Counted from the stretch's first letter, positions 38,168-47,376 are shown. The stretch is 64,000 nt of DNA from Saprospiraceae bacterium (GCA_016715245.1 JADKAS010000003.1:310001-374000), one strand, 5' to 3'. Numbers and translations: made by a program. The notes: a model not told the origin generated them from the sequence alone.

Positions 38168-39661
38168 GTGCAGATAAATAATTACAAAGTGTTAAGCGAT
38201 AAAATCAAATCAGTCACTCTGACTACCATAATTTTTTTAGTTCTTTCCTTTGTATATGAAATGCCACATTGGCTAATACAGAAACCTTGCAGTGTGCACG
38301 TTTGGCGTCAATCTGACTGTGCTTCATATGCATTAAATTACTTTCAGAATGAAAGAGGTTTTTTTTCACCTCAGGTTCATCACAGGCATGCCATTGACGG
38401 CGCAACATGCAGCGAATTTCCCATAATTTATTATACAGCATCAAAACTTTACAAGTGGTTTGGATTCAATGATTATTATATAAGGTGGATAAATTATTTA
38501 ATTTTATATGCCGCACTCATTGCAGTAACATTGACTTCTGTCATAGTAATAAACAACCTGATTCTGGCTACTTTCCCCGCTGTTTTATTAATGATGTCCT
38601 GTATCATAATGTATTACGGCTCAAACTTTTTACCCGATGTACCCGCTCTTTCTTGTGCCTTGATTGGCTTTTATTTTTTTGTTAAACATTCAAAAAGTAC
38701 AAGGGATTCTGATATTTATATAGCGATATTTTTTTCCGTTTTAGCCGCTTTGTTGAAAATTTCATCGGCTATTCTTTTTATTGTTATCGCGCTTTTTGTC
38801 ATTTACCAAAGGTTAATCAAAAAAAATTTGCTTTATTCGAGAGCACATATTTTTATCATTTTTTCAGGATTCCTTACTGTTTTTATGTGGCTTATATTTG
38901 TTAAAGTATATAATGAAATGGGGCAGTATTTTGGGAATCTCCAGGGAACTATGGGAATTTGGTTAACTGATAAAAATACAATTTTATATATAATTCAAAG
39001 AACTTTCACCGAATGGATGCCGGCAATGGTTTCCTATAAAATATGGTGGTTTTTGGTCCCGGTTATTCTTTATGTAATATTCCATTGGAAAAAACTGAAT
39101 GAAATTTTTACATTTTTTTTGCCATTTGTTGCATTAGCCTGCATTTGTTATTTGCTTGCTTTTTTTGCCGTTTTTAATGTTCATGATTATTATTTTATTA
39201 ATGTATTTTGTTTTCCGGTTCTATTAAGTATTGCTTTTTTCCATATTATAGAACAGCAATTATCTGTTAAGCAATTAAGAATATTTTTTGCACTTTCTTT
39301 TATTCTTTTTATAATGTGTGCTGAAGATACAAGAGCTCAATTTTTGTTCCGCAGATATGACCAGGGCTGGAACTCTGTTCCTCCTCAAGGCTTTTACGAT
39401 ATCGAGCAGTATTTAAGATCCTTAGGAATTGACAGAAACACTCTTATATACAGTCCTTCAGACCCAACAACCAATGTCTCATTGTACCTGAGTAACAATC
39501 CTGGATGGACTAATCTTTTTGGGACAACTGTTGCAGATGCTAAATCCAGAGGAGCACAATATATGTTGATAGAATCTTCTCTTCTTGAACAGGATAGTTT
39601 TAAGGAATATAAGGAATATATTATCGGTGAACATAAAGGAATTTTAATAGTAAAGTTATAA
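38168..39661 (+). CDS. GT-C-like polytopic membrane protein (glycosyltransferase family 39-type)
   Basis: The 497-residue protein has one helix near the N-terminus (about 17-33), a conserved-looking extracytoplasmic loop VWRQSDCASYALNYF, then about ten further helices and a soluble C-terminus. The layout resembles PMT/ArnT-type sugar transferases, though an obvious DE pair is not seen. GTG 38168 is the annotated start, but a TACATTTG box at 38161-38168 overlaps it, so GTG 38189 (new N-terminus MLSDKIKS) may be the true start. It is followed after 16 bases by another large membrane protein on the same strand. Confidence 0.65.
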   Translation: MQINNYKVLSDKIKSVTLTTIIFLVLSFVYEMPHWLIQKPCSVHVWRQSDCASYALNYFQNERGFFSPQVHHRHAIDGATCSEFPIIYYTASKLYKWFGFNDYYIRWINYLILYAALIAVTLTSVIVINNLILATFPAVLLMMSCIIMYYGSNFLPDVPALSCALIGFYFFVKHSKSTRDSDIYIAIFFSVLAALLKISSAILFIVIALFVIYQRLIKKNLLYSRAHIFIIFSGFLTVFMWLIFVKVYNEMGQYFGNLQGTMGIWLTDKNTILYIIQRTFTEWMPAMVSYKIWWFLVPVILYVIFHWKKLNEIFTFFLPFVALACICYLLAFFAVFNVHDYYFINVFCFPVLLSIAFFHIIEQQLSVKQLRIFFALSFILFIMCAEDTRAQFLFRRYDQGWNSVPPQGFYDIEQYLRSLGIDRNTLIYSPSDPTTNVSLYLSNNPGWTNLFGTTVADAKSRGAQYMLIESSLLEQDSFKEYKEYIIGEHKGILIVKL

Positions 39662-39677
39662 TGTTTTAAATTGAAGC

Positions 39678-41837
39678 ATGTCAAAATCCTATTTAAGAGA
39701 GAAATTACTTCCGTTATCATTTTTCCTGGTCTTCATAGGCCTTGTTTTTTTTGAAAATATCAAATCACCGGAAACATTAATTTCTGCGGGTGGTGATGGT
39801 ATGAAAAATTACTTTACTTATTTATATCATATAAAGTATGATAGCACTTTCTGGGTTTTTGAAGGCATGAATTATCCCTTTGGGGAAAACATTGTGTTTA
39901 CGGATAATCAACCTTTATTATCTAACATAGTAAAATGGATTTACAATATTACCCCTATGTCTAATGAGACTTTGATCTCTATTCATAATCTTACACTTTT
40001 TTTTAGTCTGGCTTTCGGTGCTTTAGGAATTTTTTTATGCCTAAGGTATTTACAAACTGGTTATTATTTTGCTTTATTCTGTACAGCGGGTTTGATATTA
40101 TTACAACCACAAATCAGCCGGTTTAATGCTCATTATTCCATGGTGTACCCGGTTTTACCGTGGATATTTTATTTATGGTTGCATTTCTGGAATAAACAAT
40201 CTCAATTTAGGGTATCTGTTGGCATGGGTTTACTTATATCAATTTTTGGCATGTTGCATATGTATCATTTTCTTACTTGTGCCGTTTTATGCGGGTTGGC
40301 CATTTCAATTTATACCTTGATGGATTTCAGATGGAAAACGATAAAAAATAGTATTATCTTTTTTGGTATACAAATTATTTTGCCATTCCTTTTACTTTTT
40401 TTAATGGCAAATTTTATTCACCCGGTTTCAGACAGACCTGAAAAAGTCTGGGGTTTTTTTTCATACCATTCATATTGGGAAGGTTTGTTTTTTAGTTACG
40501 ATCTGCCGTTATTCCATTTTATAAATGAAAATATCATTTCCGTCAGAAAAATTGATCCAATTGAAGCTGTTAATTATATCGGTTTGCCCTCAATCGTTTT
40601 TATCTTTGGATTCGTTTTATTGAAAATTTATCGCAAAAAAACTTGGTATGATTTATTTATAAAATCCCGAAACCCTGCTTTATTACTATCATTTATATTT
40701 TTGTTTTCTGCTTTGATTTCTTTTGGTTATCCTTTCACTATTAAAGGAATGGAGGGGCTTCTGGATTATTCCGGACCGTTTCAACAATTCAGATCTATCG
40801 GAAGATTAGGTTGGATCAGTTTTTATGCCATAAATTTTTTAAGTATTCCTTATATCTACAAAATACTTGACCCCGTTAAAGTTATCCCAATTCGTTATTT
40901 ACTACTTTCCACTGTTCCGTTATTACTTGTTTATGAAGGAATAACATCATTACCTGTTTTAAAAAGTCCGGAACATTTGGAAAATGCATATAAAACACAT
41001 GCTAATAAATACGATTTTGACCAAAATAAATATCAAACTATTATACCTGACCCTTATTTGCATGTTGGTTCTGAGTGTTTTGCCAGGGCAGACAAAGGAG
41101 GAAATCAGGATCAAAATTTTTCTTTTGGTATTCAATATGGAATGCCTTCTATGGGAGTTGTTCTCAGTAGAAATTCGTTGAATCAAGCAGCAATGTTAAA
41201 TGAATTAATGTGTCAACCATATCAGGTTCCAAAAATCATTGATATTCTGAAAAAAAAGGATACCCGTCCTCTTTTGGTTTTTGAAAGTAAATTGGATTTG
41301 TACGATGATACAAAGTATCTGACACACTGGACTAAAAACACAAAAATTGTGTACGAAGGTCAAGGCTTCAGGCTAAGGGAATTACCATTACACCATTTTG
41401 ATACTATTGTGGCAGCTTTCAGAGATTCATTAATCAATAATCCAATGGACACTATAGTCAACCTGCCTTTGATTTTCGACCATTCAAAAAAAGACAGAAC
41501 CTGGGGTCACGAAGTTGTTATTAAAATTGATGAAAAGCTCAGAGGCGATAACCTGTTTATTATACAGGTCGCTTATAAAGAAAATACAGATGTCAATGCC
41601 ATATTTGAATGCTGGCAATACGCCGACAGTCCAGACCACATTGATCAGTTTTCACTGCGCATAAACAACAATATCAAAAAAATGGAAGATGGAAAATTGT
41701 ACATAGAAGTACCTGTTCCAATCAAATCCGAAACCAAAAAAATGTCTATACGGATGTATAAAGACCGCCAGAAAAAAAATGAATTTTTGCCTTTTGAAAA
41801 CCCGCGATTGATAAAAGTGGTCTCAAAAAATAAATAG
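39678..41837 (+). CDS. Large GT-C-like membrane protein of unknown function
   Basis: The 719-residue protein has an N-terminal helix (about 12-28), an early loop SAGGDGMKNYFTYLYH with acidic residue at a position reminiscent of GT-C active sites, and ten or so helices up to residue 415. A soluble extracytoplasmic part of about 300 residues follows. The ending KVVSKNK overlaps the 3' end of the next gene on the other strand by 15 bases. It probably acts on a lipid-linked sugar or glycan. No precise family is claimed. Confidence 0.6.
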   Translation: MSKSYLREKLLPLSFFLVFIGLVFFENIKSPETLISAGGDGMKNYFTYLYHIKYDSTFWVFEGMNYPFGENIVFTDNQPLLSNIVKWIYNITPMSNETLISIHNLTLFFSLAFGALGIFLCLRYLQTGYYFALFCTAGLILLQPQISRFNAHYSMVYPVLPWIFYLWLHFWNKQSQFRVSVGMGLLISIFGMLHMYHFLTCAVLCGLAISIYTLMDFRWKTIKNSIIFFGIQIILPFLLLFLMANFIHPVSDRPEKVWGFFSYHSYWEGLFFSYDLPLFHFINENIISVRKIDPIEAVNYIGLPSIVFIFGFVLLKIYRKKTWYDLFIKSRNPALLLSFIFLFSALISFGYPFTIKGMEGLLDYSGPFQQFRSIGRLGWISFYAINFLSIPYIYKILDPVKVIPIRYLLLSTVPLLLVYEGITSLPVLKSPEHLENAYKTHANKYDFDQNKYQTIIPDPYLHVGSECFARADKGGNQDQNFSFGIQYGMPSMGVVLSRNSLNQAAMLNELMCQPYQVPKIIDILKKKDTRPLLVFESKLDLYDDTKYLTHWTKNTKIVYEGQGFRLRELPLHHFDTIVAAFRDSLINNPMDTIVNLPLIFDHSKKDRTWGHEVVIKIDEKLRGDNLFIIQVAYKENTDVNAIFECWQYADSPDHIDQFSLRINNNIKKMEDGKLYIEVPVPIKSETKKMSIRMYKDRQKKNEFLPFENPRLIKVVSKNK

Positions 41838-43097
41838 ATTTCTGACCACACTCCACCAGCTTTCATACGTCCATCCGGCACCGTCCCATGGAGGTCGATA
41901 GGCATATGTCAATCCAAGATTGTAGTAACATAACAGGATAATCAACGAAGTTAATGCTATGCCTGCCCATTTTTTTCGCCACGATACATGTATTAAACCG
42001 GCAAGTGGCAAAACTAAAAAGGCTAAGAACTCCACATAACTTCTGTGTCCGAATGCTCCTCCGAACCACCATGCCCACCAACTTGAAAAAATATAGGTTG
42101 CCAATAAAAATATATAGAGATATATCCGTTCATGGTGCTGGTTTCGGTTTCTGTTCCACCATAAATAAACCAACGGCAAAACCACCATCGGGCTGTATAG
42201 TATCCAACCGTTCCACGGGTCAAACAATACCCTCAATAATTTAGGTTCCATCCAGAAATGAAACCCTTCATCAGAGTAGGACCAGATGATCCAGTTGCCG
42301 GAAATATATTTCCAATACATAAATTGAGGAATCCAGGGAATAAAAAAACAAAGAGCTGCCAGCATGATATACCTCATCTTTTCTTTTACATAAGATATAA
42401 AATTGTTTTCAGTCCTTTGAATCTGATATAAAGGAAGTAAAAATATAATAATATTGGTGGGTCTTATCAGTACTATCATTCCAAGTAGCAACCCGAACAA
42501 TGCCCAGGTCAGGGCTTCACTTCCTTTGATCTGCAATTTTTGGCGAAACATAAAATCCGATTTCCAAAGAAAAACAGAAAACAAAAAGAAACTGTATATA
42601 TGCGACATGGAAGGCGCCAAAAATGTATAAAAATAAAGATTTGTACCGCATAAAATGCCTGCAATTGCCAACATAGTTATATATGAAGAATAGTATTTTT
42701 TAATGTAATAATACAAAAAAATCATACCTGCCCAAAGGTAAAATGCGGCCGACCAGCACAATCCTCTCCCGTAAATATCTGTTTTTCCTGTGGAAAGAAG
42801 TCCAAATAATTTTGTATACCAATGACTGGCAAGAAAAAACGGCATTTCAAGAATAGCAACTCCACATGTATACTTTGAAAATATTTTCCCGGTATCCTGA
42901 AAAGCTTTGATATATCCAGTGTCACGGACTGCATCTTTCACAAAATCATGGAAAATGAAAACTGACGGCAGATAAACATAATAACCCTCTCCATCTGACC
43001 AGATAACTTTTCCCGGTTCTTTGTGTGTAGAGAAAACGAGATAAACCGTAAACAACAAACATGTAAATACAAAAATCCTGAAAGCTGCATTGTTCAT
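41823..43097 (-). CDS. GT-C-like polytopic membrane protein
   Basis: From ATG 43097 the protein is about 424 residues; the frame extends to an ATG at 43136 with 13 more residues that are charged and unlikely. The first helix spans about residues 6-24, followed by the loop WSDGEGYYVYLPS, which holds a Asp-Gly-Glu motif at a GT-C-like place, then nine or ten helices. It closes with a Trp-rich periplasmic tail. Its 3' end meets that of the 719-residue protein gene. The role is probably in cell-surface glycan synthesis, inferred from fold type and neighbours. Confidence 0.62.
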   Translation of the reverse strand: MNNAAFRIFVFTCLLFTVYLVFSTHKEPGKVIWSDGEGYYVYLPSVFIFHDFVKDAVRDTGYIKAFQDTGKIFSKYTCGVAILEMPFFLASHWYTKLFGLLSTGKTDIYGRGLCWSAAFYLWAGMIFLYYYIKKYYSSYITMLAIAGILCGTNLYFYTFLAPSMSHIYSFFLFSVFLWKSDFMFRQKLQIKGSEALTWALFGLLLGMIVLIRPTNIIIFLLPLYQIQRTENNFISYVKEKMRYIMLAALCFFIPWIPQFMYWKYISGNWIIWSYSDEGFHFWMEPKLLRVLFDPWNGWILYSPMVVLPLVYLWWNRNRNQHHERIYLYIFLLATYIFSSWWAWWFGGAFGHRSYVEFLAFLVLPLAGLIHVSWRKKWAGIALTSLIILLCYYNLGLTYAYRPPWDGAGWTYESWWSVVRNLFIF

Positions 43098-43296
43098 AAA
43101 TCCGTTTTTTAGAGTTTTCTGACAAAGGCGTATCACTCTTAAAACTGATATTTAATAATGTAGTATTATGTAAAGGTCCGGGTAAATTAGTGCTGATGGC
43201 GACTAAAATTAATTTAATGTTTCTGCTTTTTGAAACAGCAGGAATTCTGTAATATAAAATTATTGAAATGATTATTTATACTTAAATAAAAACCCC

Positions 43297-44013
43297 TTAA
43301 CCCTTTATCCTGTATCGCCAGATCAATCCTGCAAAATTTGCCAGTTCTTTAAAGAGAACCAGCGTATTAAATTTTGTGAATTCAACATTGTTTCTGAGGC
43401 TGACTTGTACAGGTGTAATTTTTACCTTTTTTTGATTTGCTGACAATAAAAACTCCAGGTCAATCAGAAAACGATCCGTTTTGCAATCAACCAGTATTTC
43501 ACCTCCTTTGGCATCAAAAGCCTTGAGACCACACTGAGTATCATTTGAAGGCAACTGAAGAAGCAACTTGTTAAACCACCTTAAAATCTTGCTGAGCCAT
43601 GTCCTGAACCTGGTAATATCATTATAATAGTTTTTATCGCGGATACCCATCACGACACCTCTGTTATCTAAACAGGATTGATAAACTGAAACCATACTCT
43701 CTGCTGTATACGGAAAATCGATATCTGTAAAAATATAATTATCTGTGCGGATTAATTTTACCCCTGCTTTTAAAGCGGCTCCTTTCCCTTTATTCCTTTC
43801 AGCAGAAATATAAGTCAGTTTTTCTCCAAGAGAAGATCGTAAAAATTGAATGGCTTCTTGTATGTCATTGGTACTGCCGTCATCGGATAAAACCACTTGA
43901 ATGTCAAATTCCAGCAAATCACAAAACTCCCTGTAATGTTTCATAAAAATATGTTCCCAACCCTCTGATGGATTGTACATAGGAACAATGAGCACTGATT
44001 GTATATTTGCCAA
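43297..44013 (-). CDS. GT2-family glycosyltransferase (polyprenyl-phosphate glucosyltransferase-like)
   Basis: The GT-A domain opens with VLIVPMYNP, then LSDDGSTND (about residue 44) and a late IFTDIDFPY motif, in the position of the DxD or DxxD site, followed by TQCGLKAFDAKGG, a signature of dolichyl/undecaprenyl-phosphate beta-glucosyltransferases. The longest frame begins at TTG 44034, but this TTG lies inside a TATCTTTG promoter box (44032-44039). TTG 44013 gives MANIQSVLIVP and is preferred; GTG 43995 is another option. There is no transmembrane tail. It may work with one of the neighbouring GT-C proteins. Confidence 0.8.
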   Translation of the reverse strand: MANIQSVLIVPMYNPSEGWEHIFMKHYREFCDLLEFDIQVVLSDDGSTNDIQEAIQFLRSSLGEKLTYISAERNKGKGAALKAGVKLIRTDNYIFTDIDFPYTAESMVSVYQSCLDNRGVVMGIRDKNYYNDITRFRTWLSKILRWFNKLLLQLPSNDTQCGLKAFDAKGGEILVDCKTDRFLIDLEFLLSANQKKVKITPVQVSLRNNVEFTKFNTLVLFKELANFAGLIWRYRIKG

Positions 44014-44031
44014 AGGTGTAAAATAAGGTGG

Positions 44032-44039
44032 CAAAGATA
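44032..44039 (-). promoter_or_regulatory. -7 promoter box for the GT2 gene
   Basis: TATCTTTG on the minus strand overlaps the most upstream possible start codon and so argues for a start further in. Confidence 0.5.
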
Positions 44040-44117
44040 CGTTTTACAGCCTTTATTAATCCATTAATTCATGAATTTAATAAAGACAAAATCTCAGAGA
44101 AAAAATTTATTCAGCTA

Positions 44118-44921
44118 TTACAATTTCTGAAAAATTAACCTTTTAACCGGTTCTGACGAAGCTGTATTTACCTCAATTATATAAGATCCTGATTTCAGGT
44201 CTTTCACATCAATAACATTATTGCCTGATTCTCCATTTATTAAAATGGTCTGACCTGTCAGATTAAGAACTTTTAACGCTGTGACAGCAACCGGTGACGA
44301 AATAGTAAGTATGTCACTTACCGGATTAGGGTAAACAAAAAATAAATTCTGAGATCCGTTTTCATTTGTGTTTGTGGTTCCGGATGAAAATAATGTGAGT
44401 TGATCTGAGATTGGCGAATCGCCATTATCGTTGCCAGAAAGATTTATCGCCAGACCGGAATAATAAAAAATTACATTTCCAACATCCGTAGCCGGTGCTT
44501 TCCAGTTCATGGTAAAGATACCGTCAGCTTTGGCACCGGACTGAACAAGATATTTTCTTTGAAGCAAGGTCTGATTTTTGACCTTTTGACCAAGATTTGA
44601 CCATACTCCCATATCTTTATTCCCAGTTTCTGAAAGAGCAACCATTTGAAAACCGTATGATTTCGGATTGTTTTTTCCGGCAATCACGAGTTCAAGCTGA
44701 TAGGTCCGGTTTGGTAAATATTTTGTAACAAAATTTGTCTGGCTATCCCTGACTGTCAATTGCATGGTAGGATTAAAATTGCCTCCGGAATGACAGGCCC
44801 CACAATTTTTTCCGGATTCACCAGGGGCTTGAGTAACTGCCTGGGGAACTCCTCCTGAACTTGAAAACAGAAAAAATGTTCCTGAAATAAACAAAATATA
44901 CAAAAAAGCCTGACGATTCAT
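44118..44921 (-). CDS. T9SS-sorted protein with choice-of-anchor V-like domain and a CxxCH motif
   Basis: The 267-residue protein has a signal peptide (about 1-22). Directly after it comes APGESGKNCGACHSGG with a CxxCH motif (Cys40, Cys43, His44) of the kind that binds haem c, then a beta-sandwich domain like the choice-of-anchor V (Reelin-like) group. The last 75 residues form a T9SS type A sorting domain (VYPNPVSDIL, then VLNLTGQTI). It is exported to the cell surface or medium. Whether haem is attached is not known. The gene follows a 135-base gap with a 12-bp palindrome (44989-45000) upstream. Confidence 0.78.
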   Translation of the reverse strand: MNRQAFLYILFISGTFFLFSSSGGVPQAVTQAPGESGKNCGACHSGGNFNPTMQLTVRDSQTNFVTKYLPNRTYQLELVIAGKNNPKSYGFQMVALSETGNKDMGVWSNLGQKVKNQTLLQRKYLVQSGAKADGIFTMNWKAPATDVGNVIFYYSGLAINLSGNDNGDSPISDQLTLFSSGTTNTNENGSQNLFFVYPNPVSDILTISSPVAVTALKVLNLTGQTILINGESGNNVIDVKDLKSGSYIIEVNTASSEPVKRLIFQKL

Positions 44922-45056
44922 ACAATTTACCTATAAAGAATATTAAAAATATTTTCATCAACAAACTAAAACTTAACATTTTTCCTGTTTGTTGCAACAA
45001 CAATTTTAGTAGACAATATTTACGTAAGAATGTTTACTGCAAAATGTACTCTATTT

Positions 45057-45617
45057 TTATAAGTATTGTGTCAAATCACTTGACATTTCCTGATTTTTTC
45101 CAATGGTGCCTATAAAATGACGGCTAATTACTTTCATATCTTCTTCATAATTGCCTGAGGGATAAAATGGCAAACTGAAATGGGCTTCTTTGTTTTTATA
45201 GTCAAACTTAACAAAAATAAGGGGAATCCCGGCTTGTAAGGCTATGTAATAAAATCCGGTTTTCCATTTATCCACTTTTTTACGGGTTCCTTCTGGCGCT
45301 ATGGCAAAAGAAAGTCTGTCGTATTTATTGTACAATGCTACCATATTCTCCACAAAATTGGTCCTTTTTTTCCTATCCACCGGAATTCCTCCGAGAGCAC
45401 GAAAAATCCATCCGTATGGCCATTTGAACAAAGAATCTTTGGCCACATAATTGACATCCATGGGAATGGCTCCTTTTAATAAAATACCCAGGGGAAAATC
45501 CCAGTTGGATGTATGGGGATAAACAATATACAACTTCTTTTTTATGTCGGCCGGATATGTGCCTGTTTGTTTAAAGCCCCAGATTTTAAGAATTAACCTG
45601 CATAAAAAGCGAATCAT
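45057..45617 (-). CDS. 1-acyl-sn-glycerol-3-phosphate acyltransferase family protein
   Basis: The 186-residue protein carries the PlsC acyltransferase motifs: HTSNWD with His35 and Asp40 (HX4D), GGIPVDRKKR near 75, and IAPEGTRKK near 105-113. It transfers an acyl group to a lipid or lysophospholipid at the inner membrane. A promoter with TAATTTTG lies upstream. Whether it is the main PlsC or a paralogue cannot be told from the sequence; the short length favours a YihG-like or lipid-A/ornithine-lipid relative. Confidence 0.85.
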   Translation of the reverse strand: MIRFLCRLILKIWGFKQTGTYPADIKKKLYIVYPHTSNWDFPLGILLKGAIPMDVNYVAKDSLFKWPYGWIFRALGGIPVDRKKRTNFVENMVALYNKYDRLSFAIAPEGTRKKVDKWKTGFYYIALQAGIPLIFVKFDYKNKEAHFSLPFYPSGNYEEDMKVISRHFIGTIGKNQEMSSDLTQYL

Positions 45618-45664
45618 TTTGGATTTTTTAAGATAATGGTTAAACCTTTATGTTTATTTACTGT

Positions 45665-45694
45665 CAAAATTATTAAATAAAACGTTCGGACAAA
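45665..45694 (-). promoter_or_regulatory. Promoter for the acyltransferase gene
   Basis: On the minus strand TTTG (45691-45694) and TAATTTTG (45665-45672) are 18 bases apart, with a leader of about 40 bases to ATG 45617. Confidence 0.5.
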
Positions 45695-45721
45695 ATTTTA
45701 CTGGATAAATAATATGTAATA

Positions 45722-46298
45722 ATGCAGATTCCATTACTTAAAAACCTTCCATTTGAGGATGAAAACATCCTTGAATTTATCCGGAATCCCGAAAAAAAGG
45801 AATACGGATACAGGTTACTGATAAAAAAATATCAGGAACGGCTCTATTATCATATAAGAAATCTTGTGAAAACACATGAAAATACAGACGATGTTTTACA
45901 AAATACATTTGTAAAAATTTTTAAAAACATTGACTCATTTGAAAATAAATCATCTTTGTTTACCTGGATTTACCGAATAGCTACCAATGAATGTATCAAC
46001 TATTTACAAAAAGAAAATAAATATAATATCAGACATATTTCTAATGGTAAAACACAATATGATAAAGCTGAAAATGCCGGTATGGATGCTGAAAAAATAT
46101 TCTCAAATGTTGAAAAAAGCAATTGAAACGCTTCCTGACAAACAAAAATTGGTATTTCATTTAAGGTATTATGATGAAATGCCTTATGAACAAATTGCAG
46201 AGATAACAAACACTTCAGTAGGTTCATTAAAAGCTTCGTACCATCATGCTGTAAAAAAAATGGAAACGTATATAAAAGAAATGTCCGGACAATTATAA
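45722..46298 (+). pseudogene. ECF-type sigma-70 factor, interrupted by one frameshift
   Basis: The first frame (45722-46126) holds sigma region 2, including the DDVLQNTFVKIFKN helix and the WIYRIATNECINYL segment. The second (to 46298) holds region 4: LPDKQKLVFHLRYYDEMPYEQIAE and a GSLKASYHHAVKK helix-turn-helix. Removing one A from the run of six at 46113-46118 joins VEK to AIETLPDKQ in the usual way. The complete protein would be about 191 residues. It heads a unit with a putative anti-sigma and a Spy-like sensor. A sequencing indel in the homopolymer is the simplest explanation for the break. Confidence 0.85.
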
Positions 46299-46312
46299 TC
46301 AATGAATTTGAA

Positions 46313-46810
46313 ATGAAAAATAAAGAAATAAAAGAGGAAATATTAAAAATATCTGAAACCGTGACAAATCAGATGCCTGATAAAAGAAATTTTAATATTC
46401 CCGAAGGGTATTTTGATGAACTTAATGACAAAGTCATGGCACAGGCAACAATAAGTCAGTTTGTCAGAAATCCTGAATACCACATTCCTGAAGGTTATTT
46501 TGAAGACAATGAAGAAAAATGGATGGCACAACATAAAAAACCTCTTTTTATTTTGAAATGGTGGAAACAAATGGCCGCTATTTTTATTCTTGCTGTGTTT
46601 TGTTTGTTCCTCTTCAGAAAAGAAAAATCAAATCAAAATGAAGATATGGATATAGCTTTAATGTATCTTAATGATAATATGTATAAGATGGAAACTGATG
46701 AATTGATTGATTATCAATTGATTCAGGAAGAAGACATTACATTAATCGAACAGGAATATGAATATGAATTTTTAGATTTTGACTCTCTCGAATCAGCGCT
46801 TGAATTATAA
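46313..46810 (+). CDS. Putative anti-sigma factor, single-pass membrane protein
   Basis: The 165-residue protein starts 14 bases after the sigma gene. The cytoplasmic N-terminal 85 residues contain two copies of a short motif, FNIPEGYFDEL (26-36) and YHIPEGYFEDN (56-66). One transmembrane helix lies at about 88-103, and the C-terminal part is acidic. Size, topology and location behind a sigma factor are those of an anti-sigma factor, although no ZAS or other named anti-sigma motif is present. Function is inferred from context. Confidence 0.6.
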   Translation: MKNKEIKEEILKISETVTNQMPDKRNFNIPEGYFDELNDKVMAQATISQFVRNPEYHIPEGYFEDNEEKWMAQHKKPLFILKWWKQMAAIFILAVFCLFLFRKEKSNQNEDMDIALMYLNDNMYKMETDELIDYQLIQEEDITLIEQEYEYEFLDFDSLESALEL

Positions 46811-46905
46811 ATCTTTTAAAGTCAGAAAATTGCACAATTACTTTTATTTATAACATTTTAAACAGACATTTTTAATTAATTATTTCACTATAAAATTTTA
46901 ATTCC

Positions 46906-47376
46906 ATGAAAAAATTTTTGAATATCATTTCCCCTGTTCTGATGGTGTTTCTTTTTATTGTTGCTTTCACCAATACCTCTTTTTCTCAAAGAAATGAAAA
47001 AGATAAATCACGACTCAGAGAGAAATTAAACACGCATAAAATTGCCTTTTTAACAGACAGAATTGACCTAACTGAAGCTGAAGCAGAAAAATTCTGGCCG
47101 ATCTACAATGTATATGAAGAAGAGAAAAAAGCCATCAAAGAAGACAAATTGGTAGAAGCTTTAAACGCTGACATTTCAGAAAAAGAAGCGGAAAAAGCAC
47201 TTACTTCAATTATGGACCTTCGATCTAAAGAACTTGAACTTGACAAAAAATACCTGAGCAAGTTCAGGACTGTTTTGTCAGCCTCGAAAGTAGTTAAACT
47301 CATCAAAGCCGAAAGAGAATTTAAAGCTAAAATGGTTGGAAAGTTGAAAAATAAACCGATGAAAAGAGAAAGGTAA
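46906..47376 (+). CDS. Spy/CpxP-like periplasmic protein (sensor of ECF-type sigma factor family)
   Basis: The 156-residue protein has a signal peptide (about 1-27) and a long, charged helical body with the motif LTEAEAEKFWPIYNVYEEEKK near residue 45, typical of a family annotated in Bacteroidota as sensor of ECF-type sigma factor and related to Spy/CpxP chaperones. It follows the sigma and putative anti-sigma genes, which supports a role in an envelope-stress circuit. Direct sensing is an inference. Confidence 0.75.
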   Translation: MKKFLNIISPVLMVFLFIVAFTNTSFSQRNEKDKSRLREKLNTHKIAFLTDRIDLTEAEAEKFWPIYNVYEEEKKAIKEDKLVEALNADISEKEAEKALTSIMDLRSKELELDKKYLSKFRTVLSASKVVKLIKAEREFKAKMVGKLKNKPMKRER

